Of a DNA stretch of 64,000 nucleotides, positions 1 through 11,446 are shown in pieces; position 1 is the stretch's first letter, and each line of letters begins with the position of its first letter. The position numbers and the translations under genes are program-made. Source of the stretch: Crotalaria pallida (Eukaryota; Streptophyta; Magnoliopsida; Fabales; Fabaceae); the NCBI GenBank assembly GCA_037953625.1, contig CM075656.1:67165001-67229000 (forward strand), written 5' to 3'. The notes beneath the pieces were generated by a model, which did not search any database, was not told where the DNA came from, and was given only the letters and a program-made list of their open reading frames with translations.

Positions 1-477
1 GTACATGTCTATGATTCTTCAAGAAGAGCCATTTTGCATATTTGGCACTAAGTAGTAACTAATCCGGTCTTGACCAAAAGATAAGACTCTAACTCCAGTG
101 CACTCTTCCGAATAGGTATTTAGTGATTGACATGAAAGTTGAGTATTCTAATTTCAACTAAGATCCCCCTCCCTAAACATCATCTTGAGATAGGGGGGAT
201 GGTTTAGTTGTATAACTTCATTTGTGCCCTTTTTCCAGCATTAGAGCAATGTTATTCTTTCATCAAAATCTTAGGGAGGGCACAAATGTAAGGGGAATAA
301 ACTTTAACCTCGCCAACTCCATTTCCAAATCAACAACCATGTAGCAACTGCTAAGCTTTCAGATCAACTGAAAAAGAATTCACACCACTTTCAATGTTCT
401 GCAGCCAAATTAGCCAACTGAGAGCTTCATACATGGAGTTGTGAAAACTTAAAATACCAAAAGAACTCAGCTCTGGA
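1..477. other. 3' flank of the PPR gene, no gene seen
   Basis: No open frame of note and no recognisable RNA gene or repeat is visible. The stretch lies immediately downstream of the minus-strand PPR stop codon, so part of it is probably that gene's 3' untranslated region. Confidence 0.4.
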
Positions 478-2286
478 CTAAATTTTACTGCAACCGGGTA
501 TCTTCCGCACTCTCCTTTCCCTCATCTTACTTCTCACGAGGGCAACGTCTACCCATCGTTCTGCTGCTGCATAGATGTCAGACAACAGCACATAGTTGGC
601 ACCATTTTGAGGCTCAAGCTCAAAAAGTCGATTAGCAACAATCTCTCCTAACTCTGAATCACCGTATAATTTACATGCCCCAAGAAGTGCACCCCAGGCA
701 CCTGCATGAGGCTCCACGTGCATTGATTTTATAAGTTCATAAGCATCATTTATTTGCCCTGACCGGCTTAGAATATCAACCATGCATGCATAGTGATCAG
801 GTGAAGGGTCAATGCTGTATTTTTGCTTCATGGATTGGAAGTAGTTCCAACCCTCATCTACAAGCCCTGCATGACTACAAGCTGTGAGGATGATTGTGAA
901 GGCCGCCTCGTCGAGAATTAGTCCCTCCATCAACATCCTTTCAAAGAGATTCACAGCCTCTTTGCCACATCCATGAATTGACAACCCTTGTATCATTGAA
1001 CAATACGCTACCAAATCCCGTTTAGGAATCTCTTCAAACAATTTTGACGCCTTTTCCATGTTTCCGCATTTTGTATTCATATCCAAAAGCGCTGCGATAA
1101 CATGGTCTTGCTGAAGATCAATAGAGCTCTTGCTTACGTAAGAATCAACCCATTGAGACAATTCTAAATTACCCAACTGTGAACAAGCCGACATCAAGCT
1201 AACCAATATGAACTCGTCAGGCTTCACATTCTCCGATTCCATCTGAAGAAACACTTTCAACGCCTGATTAGGCTGACCATTCTGAACATACCCTGATATC
1301 AAAGCAGACCAAGCAACAATATCCTTTTCCTTCATCTGTTCGAACAAGAACCTCGATGCCGCCATGTCACCACTTTTTGCATAGCCATCAATCATGGTAG
1401 TAAAAGAAACCACATTCTTTTCAGGCATAGCATCAAACACACCCCGAGCACTTCTCAAGTCCCCTGCCTTCACAAAACCCTGCATCATCGCGTTCCACGC
1501 AACCACATTCCTCTGCGGCATCTCATCAAACAGCTTCTTTGCCCGCGCCACATCCCCAACACTCACATACCCAACAACCATAGCCGTATACGAAACCACA
1601 TTTCTCACAGGCATTCCATCAAACACCTTATCCGCATCACCGATTTCCCCACATTTCCCATACAAATCAATCAAACTAGTCCCAACAAACACATCCCCAT
1701 CAACCCCACACCGCAACGCAGACCCATGAACCATTTTCCCTTCCCAAACCTTACCCATGCCGCAACAAGCCTTAATCACGGAAGGGTAAGTGTACCTATC
1801 CGGCACCGACCCATGTGCCTTCATGCGAATAAAAGCCAAAAGGGTATCTGAAAAACTAATCCTTTTGCTGCAATGTGCTCTGACGAGGGAGTTCCAGAGA
1901 AAAGTGGTGGGACTGAGGACGCGGTCGAAGACGGTGGTGGAGTAAGAGATAGTAGCGGAGAATGTGGTGGAGAGGGAGATGAAGAGGGAGACGAGGGAGT
2001 GGTCTTGCTCGAGGCCGCGGTGGACGATGGAGGCGTGAACTTGGTGGAGGTGGTGAATGGTTTTGCAGGCTTTGAGGAGGGTTAGGATTGTAGCAGATGA
2101 ACGAGGAGGAGGAGAAGAAGAAGAAGAGTGTTGTTGGTGATGAAGTATTGAACGCATGGAGGTTGTGGGAATGAAGAATAATGGAGGGAAAGGCCTGCAT
2201 TGGCGCACTATGGTGTGTAGTGTACTACAAATTATGATTGCCCCTTGTGGATGGAGAGTTGAGACAACCTCAGTAAAACGTTTCAA
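478..2286 (-). CDS. Pentatricopeptide repeat protein, PLS class, E subgroup
   Basis: Single-exon ORF of 602 codons. The middle is a run of about ten degenerate ~31-36-residue PPR units, for example those containing VVSYTAMVVGYVSVGD, VVAWNAMMQGFVKAGD and IVAWSALISGYVQNG. The C-terminus (GAWGALLGACKLYGDSELGE through YVLLSDIYAAAERW to RKIPGCSKI) is the E/E+ region that follows the repeats in plant PLS-class proteins, and there is no DYW deaminase domain. Such proteins bind organellar RNA and usually help C-to-U editing, with the deaminase supplied in trans. The first ~60 residues are rich in Ser, His and Arg, as in a mitochondrial or plastid transit peptide. An internal Met at residue 44 (position 2157) is a credible alternative start, since homologous N-termini often begin near such a Ser-rich stretch. 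Lack of introns is normal for the family. It resembles the group annotated after Arabidopsis At5g37570, but that assignment is from memory and unverified. Confidence 0.9.
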   Translation of the reverse strand: MKRFTEVVSTLHPQGAIIICSTLHTIVRQCRPFPPLFFIPTTSMRSILHHQQHSSSSSPPPRSSATILTLLKACKTIHHLHQVHASIVHRGLEQDHSLVSLFISLSTTFSATISYSTTVFDRVLSPTTFLWNSLVRAHCSKRISFSDTLLAFIRMKAHGSVPDRYTYPSVIKACCGMGKVWEGKMVHGSALRCGVDGDVFVGTSLIDLYGKCGEIGDADKVFDGMPVRNVVSYTAMVVGYVSVGDVARAKKLFDEMPQRNVVAWNAMMQGFVKAGDLRSARGVFDAMPEKNVVSFTTMIDGYAKSGDMAASRFLFEQMKEKDIVAWSALISGYVQNGQPNQALKVFLQMESENVKPDEFILVSLMSACSQLGNLELSQWVDSYVSKSSIDLQQDHVIAALLDMNTKCGNMEKASKLFEEIPKRDLVAYCSMIQGLSIHGCGKEAVNLFERMLMEGLILDEAAFTIILTACSHAGLVDEGWNYFQSMKQKYSIDPSPDHYACMVDILSRSGQINDAYELIKSMHVEPHAGAWGALLGACKLYGDSELGEIVANRLFELEPQNGANYVLLSDIYAAAERWVDVALVRSKMRERRVRKIPGCSKI

Positions 2287-2327
2287 GATGCGTTGGAAAA
2301 TCTCTCCTGGTCCCCCTTATTTGAAAC

Positions 2328-2639
2328 CATGATGTTTAAACATCTGTATTTGACATTTATACAATACACCTACTTTTTTAGGTAAAAATTGGTGAATCCT
2401 ACAATTTTTCTGTTTTACAGACCCACCAGCTTTTACCTAAAAAGGCAAGTGTCAACTCCAGATGTCAAATACGGATGTTAAATAAACATTTTCCTTATTT
2501 GAAGTGTATTTCATGTAAATTTCTCTGTTTTACAGACCCACCAGCTTTTACCTAAAACGGCAAGTGTCAACTCCAGATGTCAAATACGGATGTTAAATAA
2601 ACATTTTCCTTATTTGAAGTGTATTTCATGTAAAAGATT
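2328..2639. repeat. MITE-like hairpin with a tandemly duplicated right half
   Basis: The left end (TTTAAACATCTGTATTTGACA) and the right end (TGTCAAATACGGATGTTAAA) are imperfect inverted repeats. The inner arms are also complementary (TTTAGGTAAAAATTGGTG against CACCAGCTTTTACCTAAA), giving a hairpin of about 160 bp. The right part is then repeated: 2410-2524 and 2525-2639 are near-identical direct copies with a 115-bp period. It lies between the 5' ends and 3' ends of the two genes, just upstream of the PPR gene. Family not recognised. Confidence 0.6.
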
Positions 2640-2810
2640 AAAGTTTTTTTTGTTACCTAAAAAATAAAAAATAAAAAAGTAAGGATCACTTGTCTCAGTA
2701 TACTGTGGTGTTCTGGAGTCATGACTCATGTAATGATTATAGAAGATATTTATAAATTATCTATCAACAAAATTCTCATGTTATCCATGGAATTTAAACT
2801 CATGTGAAAG

Positions 2811-3338
2811 GTTGTCAAACTTGTGAGTTTACCTACACTCCTGGAATCAAGGTAAACTCGTACGAACTTACTTATTTTAAAACTAATATATACCCAACAT
2901 TCATAACATCTATAAAAATGCACCTTATGTAGGTAAATAGTGAGTAACCGACAATTGAGCGTAATCGGTGATTGAGACTTGAATCTTTACAGACAAATAG
3001 ATGATTGAGACTTGAGAAACGAAAGGAGACTCAACAGAGAGAAAGAGACGATCGAGGAAAACGAGAGATTCGAGTAAGGTGAGAAGAGATTTTGAGAAAT
3101 TGAGGCAAAATGACATCATATTGAAGTTGAATTTCAATTTTTGAGCCAATTGGGAGTTATTTCTATTTATAGGCCAATTGGGATGACTTACGAGTTTATA
3201 CGAGTTAACTCGCAAGTTTATACTAGTTTATCCGAATTTACTCAAGTTTACTCAATTCCAAGTTTTGAACCATTTAACTTTATGGTCTAAACTCGTAAAC
3301 TCATACGATTCTACGAGTTAACTCGCGAGTTTCACAAC
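2811..3338. repeat. Non-autonomous TIR element (MITE-like), ~530 bp
   Basis: It begins with GTTGTCAAACTTGTGAGTTT and ends with AACTCGCGAGTTTCACAAC, which are imperfect inverted repeats. The interior near both ends is filled with variants of ACTCGTAAACTCGTACGAGTTTAC. The open frame at 2925-3215 on the minus strand shows no protein features and I do not consider it a gene. No clear target duplication is visible. This pattern is familiar from legume intergenic DNA, but the superfamily is uncertain. Confidence 0.5.
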
Positions 3339-4169
3339 TATACTCACGTGATTTTATCAATTCATGAGTTAATTCCTTGCTAACTGAATTAACATTGGTT
3401 AGCAAATTTTAAATAAATATTTGTTTGAAATTTTCATTATTTTCACTCCCATTATTAGTATACCTTTTTTTTTAATATTCTCTAGAAAGGACCACAAGTA
3501 ATTTTTTCCACGTACGATTTGGAATAAACCAATGGATCAACGTAAAATTTTTCTCAGTTTCAAAAAAAAAAAAAAAAACGTTAAATTTTTCTCTTCTTAT
3601 AATTGAGTTCTAGTCATGCATGGAAATGTCAATCAAAGCTATTGGATCCTCCTCACTCGATGAAGCACCCCTTGACTTTTTTTCTTTTTTCTTTTTTTTC
3701 TTAACCATCCGGTAGGTAACTAGGTATCCATCTGGGACGATAAAAGACATTGACTAGTCCAGATTCTGACTCAGGTAAGATCACAACTCACAAAGGATAA
3801 GACTTCTCAAATTTTTAATACAGCAAAATAGAGAAGGAAAAAAACAGTATCTTCAATCCCCTTCAGCAATCAGCATATATTACAGGAAAAAAAAGTTAAA
3901 CTCGCCGTTTATACTCATAATAGTTATGAACCCTACAAACCCTACCATACTTGATTATGGTCAAATGAAAATTTAAGCAGCGAGTGCTGCAACTATAGCA
4001 GCAACATGCTATCAGCAAAATAAAACTTAAAGTAGAAACACTTAATTTGGCTTCTACCTAGCTGCTAGGGGGTCTATGATACGCCATCCTGCATTTTTAC
4101 CAAACATCATGACACCTTTGGGTATCACTGGCTTGGTAAGCAGAGTGTCTTAAAAGATATGTGCATTTC
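3339..4169. other. Intergenic DNA and 3' flank of the coiled-coil gene
   Basis: AT-rich sequence with a poly(A) tract near 3560 and a C/T-rich tract near 3680. The part just before 4170 is probably the 3' untranslated region of the minus-strand coiled-coil gene. No gene is visible. Confidence 0.4.
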
Positions 4170-7100
4170 TCATCTTCTGGACTTTCTTACACTCTGGCCA
4201 TCACCCCTGGCTTCCCCTAACCTTGATTTGAGACCATTACCCGGTGCGGTAGGAGGCCTCTCCTGGAAATTATTTGTTGGATCTCGTGATGGCCAAGGTT
4301 GAGAAAATTGTCTAGTTGGACTGCCATTGCCATAACCTCTGGAAGATCCAAGCTTGGAACCAGCCAAGATCTGATCCCTCAGACCTTTCGCCGATTTATA
4401 GCCTTGCATGTCGTCGCCAAAACCTTTTCCTTGAGCCTGCCTCTCCAGTTCATAAAAGCTTTCCCAATTTATTCCATCTCGTGAATTTTGAAGCTTCTCA
4501 CCTTGGAGTCCCCATTCCATTCCTTCTGATATACTCCTTTGCAGAGATGTGCTTCTTCTTGAAGCTCTCACAGAGGTAGAAGACCTCCTACCTTTATCTT
4601 CGTCCTCAATTGGATATCCTCTCATATCAAATCTGCTTTCAGGAGGATAGGTCCACTTATAGCTCTTGTTGTTGTCCATATTCAACTCTATAGAATGCAT
4701 ATCACTTTCACCAGATTCCTCTTCACATTCTACTCCATTGTCAACCTCCCCTCCATCGTCTTCTTTATCTTCATTATGATGGGAACCAAATCGGCCTCTG
4801 CCCAAATACGCAGCAATTTCTTCATCGTTCAAGTGATTGGAACTATGTCCCTTTTCTCTAACTTGTTTGCTTCCTAGAAAAGCTTCAAGTTGACTCCTCA
4901 GCTTATCAACAGCTTCATTCTTTTCCTCAAGCTGATATTTTGCCTCGGAGAGTTTCTTTTGAGCTCTCTCCTCACGTAACATATCAGTTAACTGCATCAT
5001 TTCCTTTTCTTTCTCTACCTCTTCATAAACTTTTGAAGAAACTTTCACTTGTTTCTCTATCTCACACTTATCATCACCAACATCTCTTGCTAATTCATTA
5101 CATACTTGTTCAAAAATTTCTCTTGCTCTCTTCTCACTTTCAAGTTCTTTCACCACCTTAAGAAGGGACGCTTTCGTCTCAGCCAGTTCTCTCCCAAGCT
5201 TCTTGTTCAAGCTTTCCAAACGTCTCCTGAGTTTTCTCTCTACGTCAAGTTCTCCTGCAACTGATTCAATGGCAGCCTCAATAATTTCTCGCTCCTTGCT
5301 TTTCCAAGCGGCTTTTTCTTCAGCAAAACTCTTCATCAAATAATTTATCTCATTCTGGTCAGAGCGCTGTTCCTGGATAAGCTGATTGACCTGCATGCGA
5401 GCCCTCTCCAGCTCAGTATGTAAAGCTGAGATAAGGGACATACTAGAAGAAGGACGATCTTCATGGCCCCACATGCGGTTTATAATTTTAAGTAGCTCTT
5501 TGGAAGTCGTTAAAGCATTGCTAACATCTTTCAAACGCGTTTTAACTCCCAAAGTAGATGAAGCAGGAGTTTGTGCCCGAGATCTGGTTTCAATCTGCAA
5601 GAAAACCAAGATGCGGCTATAAGGAGACATGCATTATTATTGTACTGAAATTTCAAATTCTCAGGAAGCCGAGTCAAACTATATTAGGGATTATGCATTC
5701 AATTGTATGTTAAAATAAGAATGCTCATGACAAGGTGGTTTGTGCCAAGAGTACATTACAAATTATATAGAAACAACATAAGCAAAGTAGGAGCCCTCCA
5801 TTCAAAGTAACACAAAAGGTAGTACAAATTAACTTTGATATTTAGTTTGGTCACTCAGATATAAATACAGGTCCCATTGGCATGTTATAATCAGTTTCAG
5901 TATAAATACTCCATTAGCATATCATGAAGAAATTGTGTTAATGTGTTTGCAACCCATCAAACTATAGCAGATGTATTAAAAACACCTTTACAGGTGAGGG
6001 CATCAACAAGGGACCACGTGCATACAAACCCTTGGTAGTGGGCACCTACACAGAAAGCATGTTAATTGCAACTAGTAATTAAAGCAAGTAATTTATCCGA
6101 TAAAAATAGAGGAAGAATATAAGCAACAAAGTAGTCAAAAATAGTGCAATTCATGACAGGACCAATTCATGGCAGAGGGATTTGATTTCAAGTTTCAACA
6201 CATAAAAACATCAACAACAAAATTAAAACCTCTTTCCAAAAATAAATTAACTCTGATGCGTAATTTGGCTATCCCCACACCAAAAGAGAAAACATCATGT
6301 GTTCCAAGTTGTGTCAGCATAAATATTGTATTTTCATATCATGAAGAAATTGCATTAAGCATTAACCTCTTCATCAACGCCATAGAACTATTAGAGGATG
6401 TATCAGTCACATTATACATTTACTTAACTGAGGGCCTCCAATTCCAAAGTATTCCCACAAGAACAAGGCATTCGCAAATATGTTGAATGAAAGGACCAAA
6501 AAATAAACAAATGTATGTTCTTCGGAACAAGATAAACAATTGTATAAGATACCTCCATGACACTGGCATTGCTAAGAGAATCTAAAGGGCCGACATGGTG
6601 TTCTGAGAGCCTTGGCCTTTGAGAAATAGACGAAGTTCTTCTATGGCGACTACCGGTTCCAGATCGATCCATTCTCTACACAAACAAAGCCACATTGCTT
6701 TGTAAGAAATATATAATGATCAAATATAATCATAAGCTATAAGTTCCAGTTCCACACTTCAAAATTTCAAATTACATGGTCTGAACATAACATATCTATA
6801 ATATTAGAATTTTTTCTTAAGTCTTGTGGGCCGCAATCAACTGCAATTTTTGGTTTGCAAAAATAGGCTAATGTTATGATCTACTCCAATTAATTAATGA
6901 AGACCTAAACTGGTCCCCGAATAAAAGCACACTGACACACGTCTGGTCCCCAAAAAATGAAAAATCTCGATTTGATCATCAAAAATCTAAAATGCCAGGC
7001 AAATTGGTCCCTAATAGTTAATAATTGTTTTGAAAGCTTTTACGCACCAATATGACTCTTTTTTGCATAAATTACGAGTAGGCATTATCCTATAGTGCTT

Positions 7101-7958
7101 CTTTTTACGGCAAATGCTGATTAGCTTATGTAACTTATGTTCATATATTGCAGTACATTGCTATTATCTGACCTGCAGGGCAAGATCTAGTCTCTAGATT
7201 TCGCAGGTTCGCATAAGTATTTCGAGATTGTCCTCGCTACGCTTACAATAAGTATTGCGCTCACGTGATCTGCTCTTATCCATTTAGCACTCTATGATCA
7301 TACATGACACTCAATAAATTTCTAAGAACTCATAAAAGGAATGCAATTTCTAGTTACTTAGCAAAAAAATAGTACTAATAATATAAATGAAAATTGCATA
7401 AAATTAAAACAAAGAGAATGAGACCTCAGAAACAGGACTATGTGATGGATCAGACAAATGAGGAGGCAAAGAACCAGATCGAATCGTCGACGACCTCGCA
7501 ACCCTTTCTTTTCCTCTAACCTCCTTCTTCAATAACAACAACCTTCCACCCTCTTCCCTCATTTCCCTCACACTAGGTGAAGGAATCTCATTCATCTCCC
7601 ACAGCGTCGCCGCCAGCTTCCTCGCCGAAACCGGAGCCTGCACCTGCTGCTGCTGGTGCTGCTGATGAAGCTGATGATGATGCTTCACCTTGCCACTCAC
7701 ACTACCACTATGCGAAGGAGGAGGGTATTTCGGGGATTCCAGTGCCCTCATGAGTTTCCACGTAGGAACGGGTGTAGTGGATCCGCCTCTCTTACTCCCT
7801 ACCAGAATCGCCCTCTTCAAACGGTAGTTGTTATTAACTACGGATGAAGTGTCTGATGCTGACGAGGAACATCCTCGTTTTCTGATCTTCCCAGGTATCA
7901 TCGTTTCCTTGCTCCGCTTTTGTCTCAGCATGGAATCCAATCGACAACCGAAGACCAA
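4170..7958 (-). CDS. Coiled-coil protein, USO1-like / branchless-trichome-like plant family, three exons
   Basis: Exon 1 is 7425-7958, exon 2 is 6553-6675 and exon 3 is 4170-5594. Junctions read directly as GAG|GT...AG|AGA and GAG|GT...TTGCAG|ATT, all phase 0, giving 693 residues. A Met at 7931 (MLRQKRSK) is an alternative start that would give 684 and may be the true one. Exon 1 carries the basic PGKIRKRGCSSS motif, VPTWK, a His/Gln-rich stretch, SARKLAATLWEMNE and SLPPHLSDPSHSPVSE. Exon 2 continues with RMDRSGTGSRHRRTSS. Exon 3 holds the family core (KTRLKDVSNALTTSKELLK, then HEDRPSSSMSLISALHTELE) and a long Glu/Lys/Leu-rich coiled coil to about residue 470, then an acidic and Ser-rich tail ending in basic SVRKSRR. 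Plant members are described as intracellular transport USO1-like proteins; the exact function is not established from sequence. Intact, with intact splice sites, so probably functional. Confidence 0.9.
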
Positions 7959-8260
7959 TCCTTAATTTTTCAAGGTGAGGACAAATGCTAGTAATTAGTT
8001 TTTGGGTGAGCTAGATTTGATGCACAGACATAGCCAAAGGGAAGGGGAGAACAGTGATTGAATGAGGATAGGACACGTGTCGAGTTATGAGTGGGGAGGT
8101 AGGAGAATGTTGGAATCCTATGACGGTGATTGGGGGAGGTGTATGAGAGTTGAGACTGAGAGAGAGGAAAAGGGAAAAGTAGAGGGAGGAGATTGGGAGG
8201 GTATTAGCGAAAATTGGGTGGAGTGGTATTATAGCGGCACTATGTAATGCTGCTTTTCGT
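7959..8260 (-). promoter_or_regulatory. Probable 5' UTR and core promoter of the coiled-coil gene
   Basis: Upstream of the coiled-coil start codon the minus strand is strongly C/T-rich (8050-8215), as in plant 5' leaders. A TATAATA-like motif lies on the minus strand near 8230. The overlapping minus-strand ORF at 8011-8460 has no protein features and is probably chance. The transcription start cannot be fixed from sequence alone. Confidence 0.3.
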
Positions 8261-8365
8261 AGTTGGCAAATTCCTACAATTGAATCTCCTACTAAAATTG
8301 TGACAGCCTTGACTTTGACTTCTTTTATACTAGCCTCACTTTCTTTCTTTCTTTTTTTCTGGGAA

Positions 8366-8697
8366 GGCTCCGGTGCATGGTTTGCATCGGTACATGGTTT
8401 AATTTTTTTTTGTTTTTCAAATTTTTTTAATACAGATTTATTCAGAATATTTTTTAACACAAGTTTGTATATAGATTTATTAGAATCTGTAAATTTTGAA
8501 TACAGTTTTACTCAATACAGTTTTTTAAGAACACAGAATAAAAAAAAATAAATCCAAATTCTAAAAATCACTTCATATCCGTAAAAAAGAAAACAAATAG
8601 AATATTTTTTAATTAATTAAATTTTAAAAAAATAAATAAAAAACCCAGAAATAAAGGCATGCACCGGTGCATGTTATATATTTACAGCACCGGAGCC
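8366..8697. repeat. MITE-like element with GGCTCCGGTGC terminal inverted repeats
   Basis: The ends are perfect inverted repeats, GGCTCCGGTGC at 8366-8376 and GCACCGGAGCC at 8687-8697. Further GCATCGG / CCGGTGCATG repeats lie just inside. The 332-bp interior is AT-rich and non-coding. No convincing target-site duplication was found, so the superfamily is unassigned. Confidence 0.65.
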
Positions 8698-8751
8698 TAT
8701 TTTGGATTTTAGTGGTTTTTTTAACTAATGTTAATGTTAGAGGATCCAAAT

Positions 8752-9014
8752 CCATCCTTGTCCCTTTGTATATAAGACTTTTTTTTTATGGAAGGTTTCA
8801 GATATATTAAAAAAGTTGATAAATTTAATCAATGGTAATAAAAATGTGAATATTTGATTTATATTTTTAAAATTATCTCGATTAATGTTATATTAAATAA
8901 ATATGGGTGTTTGTAAATAAAAATTATTAATAATCATTAAAAATTGATACATGGTCTTATAAATAAGAACAAAATAAAAATATAAAAAATGTCTTATATT
9001 TAGGGACCGAGATA
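8752..9014. repeat. Degenerate Stowaway/Tourist-like MITE
   Basis: The left end GTCCCTTTGTATATAAGAC (from 8760) and the right end GTCTTATATTTAGGGAC (8991-9007) are inverted repeats. They resemble the common plant MITE terminus CTCCCTCCGTCCC followed by a TATAAGAC-like segment. The interior is AT-rich and non-coding. Confidence 0.45.
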
Positions 9015-9135
9015 ATACATTGTCGCCAGGATTTTTCTTTTTCCTTTTTTTTTAAAGTAAAGTAGTAATGCCCACAATTTTATTATGCTCACTAATATAA
9101 GAAAAAAATTATATATTTTTTACTAGAAAATAGAC

Positions 9136-9290
9136 AGTGCATTGAGAACTTAAAGTTTTTTTTACACTTTCAATGCATCATCCCATCATTCATTCATATA
9201 TTTATGGTCATTGACTTTAAGACAAAAGTAATACAAGTGAATGATGAATAGTGACATGATGTTGTAAAAAAATTTACATTGTCGTTGCAC
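9136..9290. repeat. Small inverted-repeat element, ~155 bp
   Basis: The left end AGTGCATTGAGAACTTAAAG followed by TTTTTTTTACAC is imperfectly complementary to the right end GTAAAAAAATTTACATTGTC followed by GTTGCAC. The central part is non-coding. A MITE is the likeliest identity. The remaining AT-rich DNA of 9015-9380 shows nothing else. Confidence 0.35.
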
Positions 9291-9379
9291 ATTTATTAAT
9301 CTCTTTTTTATTTATAAGTCAATTTTTTAAAAATTTATTTGTTTTTAATATAAGTTATTTTACAACATCTAGGCAACAT

Positions 9380-9668
9380 TATTTTTTTTTTGTACACCAA
9401 GAATATCCCCCAGATGAAACTAATCCCTTCTAAGGCGTAGAGATCACTGAAGTAAGTTTTGCCTCTACCAACAAAGTCTTTTCCATACTCACGGCAGGGG
9501 ATCGAACCCCTGACATTTTTTTTTTGTTTTCACTCTTTGGCCAATACCATAGGTGTCCCCAAGAGCACATTTAATACCAAGGAACCCTTGAGACTAATCC
9601 TGTACGAGGTTGTGTTCCTATGCCTCTCCCAACGGGTGTGTTAACCAACTATCTACCAATTGTGCTGA
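9380..9668 (-). mobile_element. Probable tRNA-derived SINE
   Basis: Read on the minus strand, the segment starts near 9665 with TAGATAGTTGGTTAACAC, similar to a tRNA A box. It carries GGGGTTCGATCCCCTG near 9490-9505, which resembles a B box, and ends in a poly(A) run (the T run at 9382-9391 on the plus strand). The A-to-B spacing (~145 nt) is much longer than in a tRNA, so this is not a tRNA gene. No target duplication was found. The right edge abuts the tandem-unit fragment that begins about 9676. Confidence 0.4.
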
Positions 9669-9675
9669 ACTTTAT

Positions 9676-11446
9676 TGGTTAGACACAAAACACAGGCTTT
9701 ATGTCTGAAATGACACCTTTTTGTAAAATATTTAATTTTTTTTATTATCTTTCTGAGTTATGACATTGATGACTTATGTTATGTTACGTTGCATATATAT
9801 TTTAAATATTTTTGTAATCACTCTCCTCCTCCCCAAATGATTTCTTGCGATTTAATTACTAAATTTTTTCTTAATATTACCTTTAAATTCAAATATTTGT
9901 AAACATAAAAAATTCATTTTAACTTGTATGTAAAACTTTCGAGGCATTTCACAAGCAAACGAGTTGAAATATGCTTGGTTCGAGTTCAGTTTGTTTATTT
10001 GTTGCACTCAATTTCAAGTTTAAGTTTGACACGTTTGGCTCACGAGTCAAGTTTATGAGCTACTTAAAATCTTAGCGAATTTCGAGTTTCTGATTTATTT
10101 TCAACCTAAAGAAATAAAAAGAAGAGAAAAAATAATCGATGATACGATGTATAAGAGAAAAAATATAAAAAAAATGTAGAACAAAAAGTTATAAAAATAT
10201 AAGATTTACACAATCCTTTGATCCATATTCATAAATGAAGGTATCTATAAATGGGGAAATTGATCGAGAAAAAAGTAGTTTCCTTTTTACTTTATTTTCA
10301 CATGAAGTTTTGACAGCGAGTTATTGAGCTTAGCGGAGAGATGTTTCATGCCCTTTTCCAACAAAAATTCATTTGTTTCTGTTACTAAAATTTTGAAAAG
10401 TAAAAAAAATAAATCTTTTTTTAATCTATTATTTACCAAATCAACCAATTATCAAATGTATAATTTAACCATGTTTCTTTGATTATTAACCAATCATAAA
10501 ATATTGGGTACAGTTTCATCTTTTTTATTTACAGTTTTATTTTTAATTTTGAGACAAATTTTTTCATGTTTTTACTAATTTTATGGTACAGATTGAGTAA
10601 AAGCCCTACCCAAAAATATCCCTAAACTTAAAGCCTCAAATGCAACTTTCTTCTGCTAATATAATACTTAATCTTGATTTTGATTTCCCTATTCTTCGAG
10701 GGGTACAAGCCAACATTTGGCGATAAAAAAAATTATTTCATGTTTCTTGTTTCGAATAAGTTAATGGTAAAATTATGTTTTAGGATTCATGTGTAGTTTT
10801 TATAGTTAACTCAGATTTTGTTTATGAACGGGTGCATGAGGTATATTATTTTATTATGAACAAATATAACTTTTACCTTGAAATGTATCAAATGTAATTA
10901 TATTATAGCTATTAATGTTATGTACGTAGTTTAAAACATTTTAAGAAATAATATAGGAAAGGAAAAGCATCAAAAGAAAAGTTGCTAACATACAAGGCTA
11001 GCAAATTAAAAGAATTAAAAACTTTGCGATGAATAGAAAACAAAAATTTCCTTTACAAGAAAGGAGGATATATGCATTGTATTTTCTCAATCAAGGAGGC
11101 ATATGAGCTACGCTCAAATGATATACCCACATATCTTGTTATGGATTGGAGGATGATGTGGCAAACAAAAATTCCGAAAAGTTATAAATTTCATATATGG
11201 AAAATGGGTCATGATAATTAAACTCCTTACAAATGATAGGAAAAGCAAGTGGGGACTTGGACATCCCTTTTGCCCATACCGCGTGTGGATACTCTAGAAA
11301 CTACTTTACTTCTGACGAGAGACTGTAATCGTTGAACATTTGGCTATTAATTTTATCTCTATGATTATTTTTGATAAGTTATTAGTTGAACATTTGGCTA
11401 TTAATTTTTCACTTGCCACAAAAGTATATGTCACAATGAACATTTA
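9676..11446 (+). repeat. Partial copy A of the ~4-kb tandem unit
   Basis: Homologous to 41705-43460, 56310-58070 and 60315-62085. It begins inside the carboxypeptidase exon fragment (ACACAGGCTTTATGTCTGAA), runs through the non-coding middle and the LINE zf-RVT fragment, and ends at TTTATGGTTAAA, where the Copia remnant begins. The unit's upstream half is missing here. Confidence 0.85.
11058..11340 (+). pseudogene. LINE zf-RVT-domain fragment, copy A
   Basis: Degenerate copy of the segment best preserved at 26713-27020. It encodes fragments like WRMMWQTKIPKSYKFHIWKM followed by stops. See the entry at 26713 for the reasoning. Confidence 0.55.

Noticed and set aside
1394..2200. ORFs on both strands inside the PPR gene
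   Set aside because: They are alternate-frame shadows of the PPR coding sequence.
8011..8460. 149-codon minus-strand ORF upstream of the coiled-coil gene
   Set aside because: Low-complexity Pro/His/Ser/Leu content translated from a C/T-rich leader, no domain, and it overlaps the likely promoter and a MITE.
9480..9510. Possible tRNA gene (GGTTCGATCCCC on the minus strand)
   Set aside because: There is no cloverleaf around the B-box-like motif, and the A-box-like motif is ~145 nt away. A degenerate SINE explains it better.
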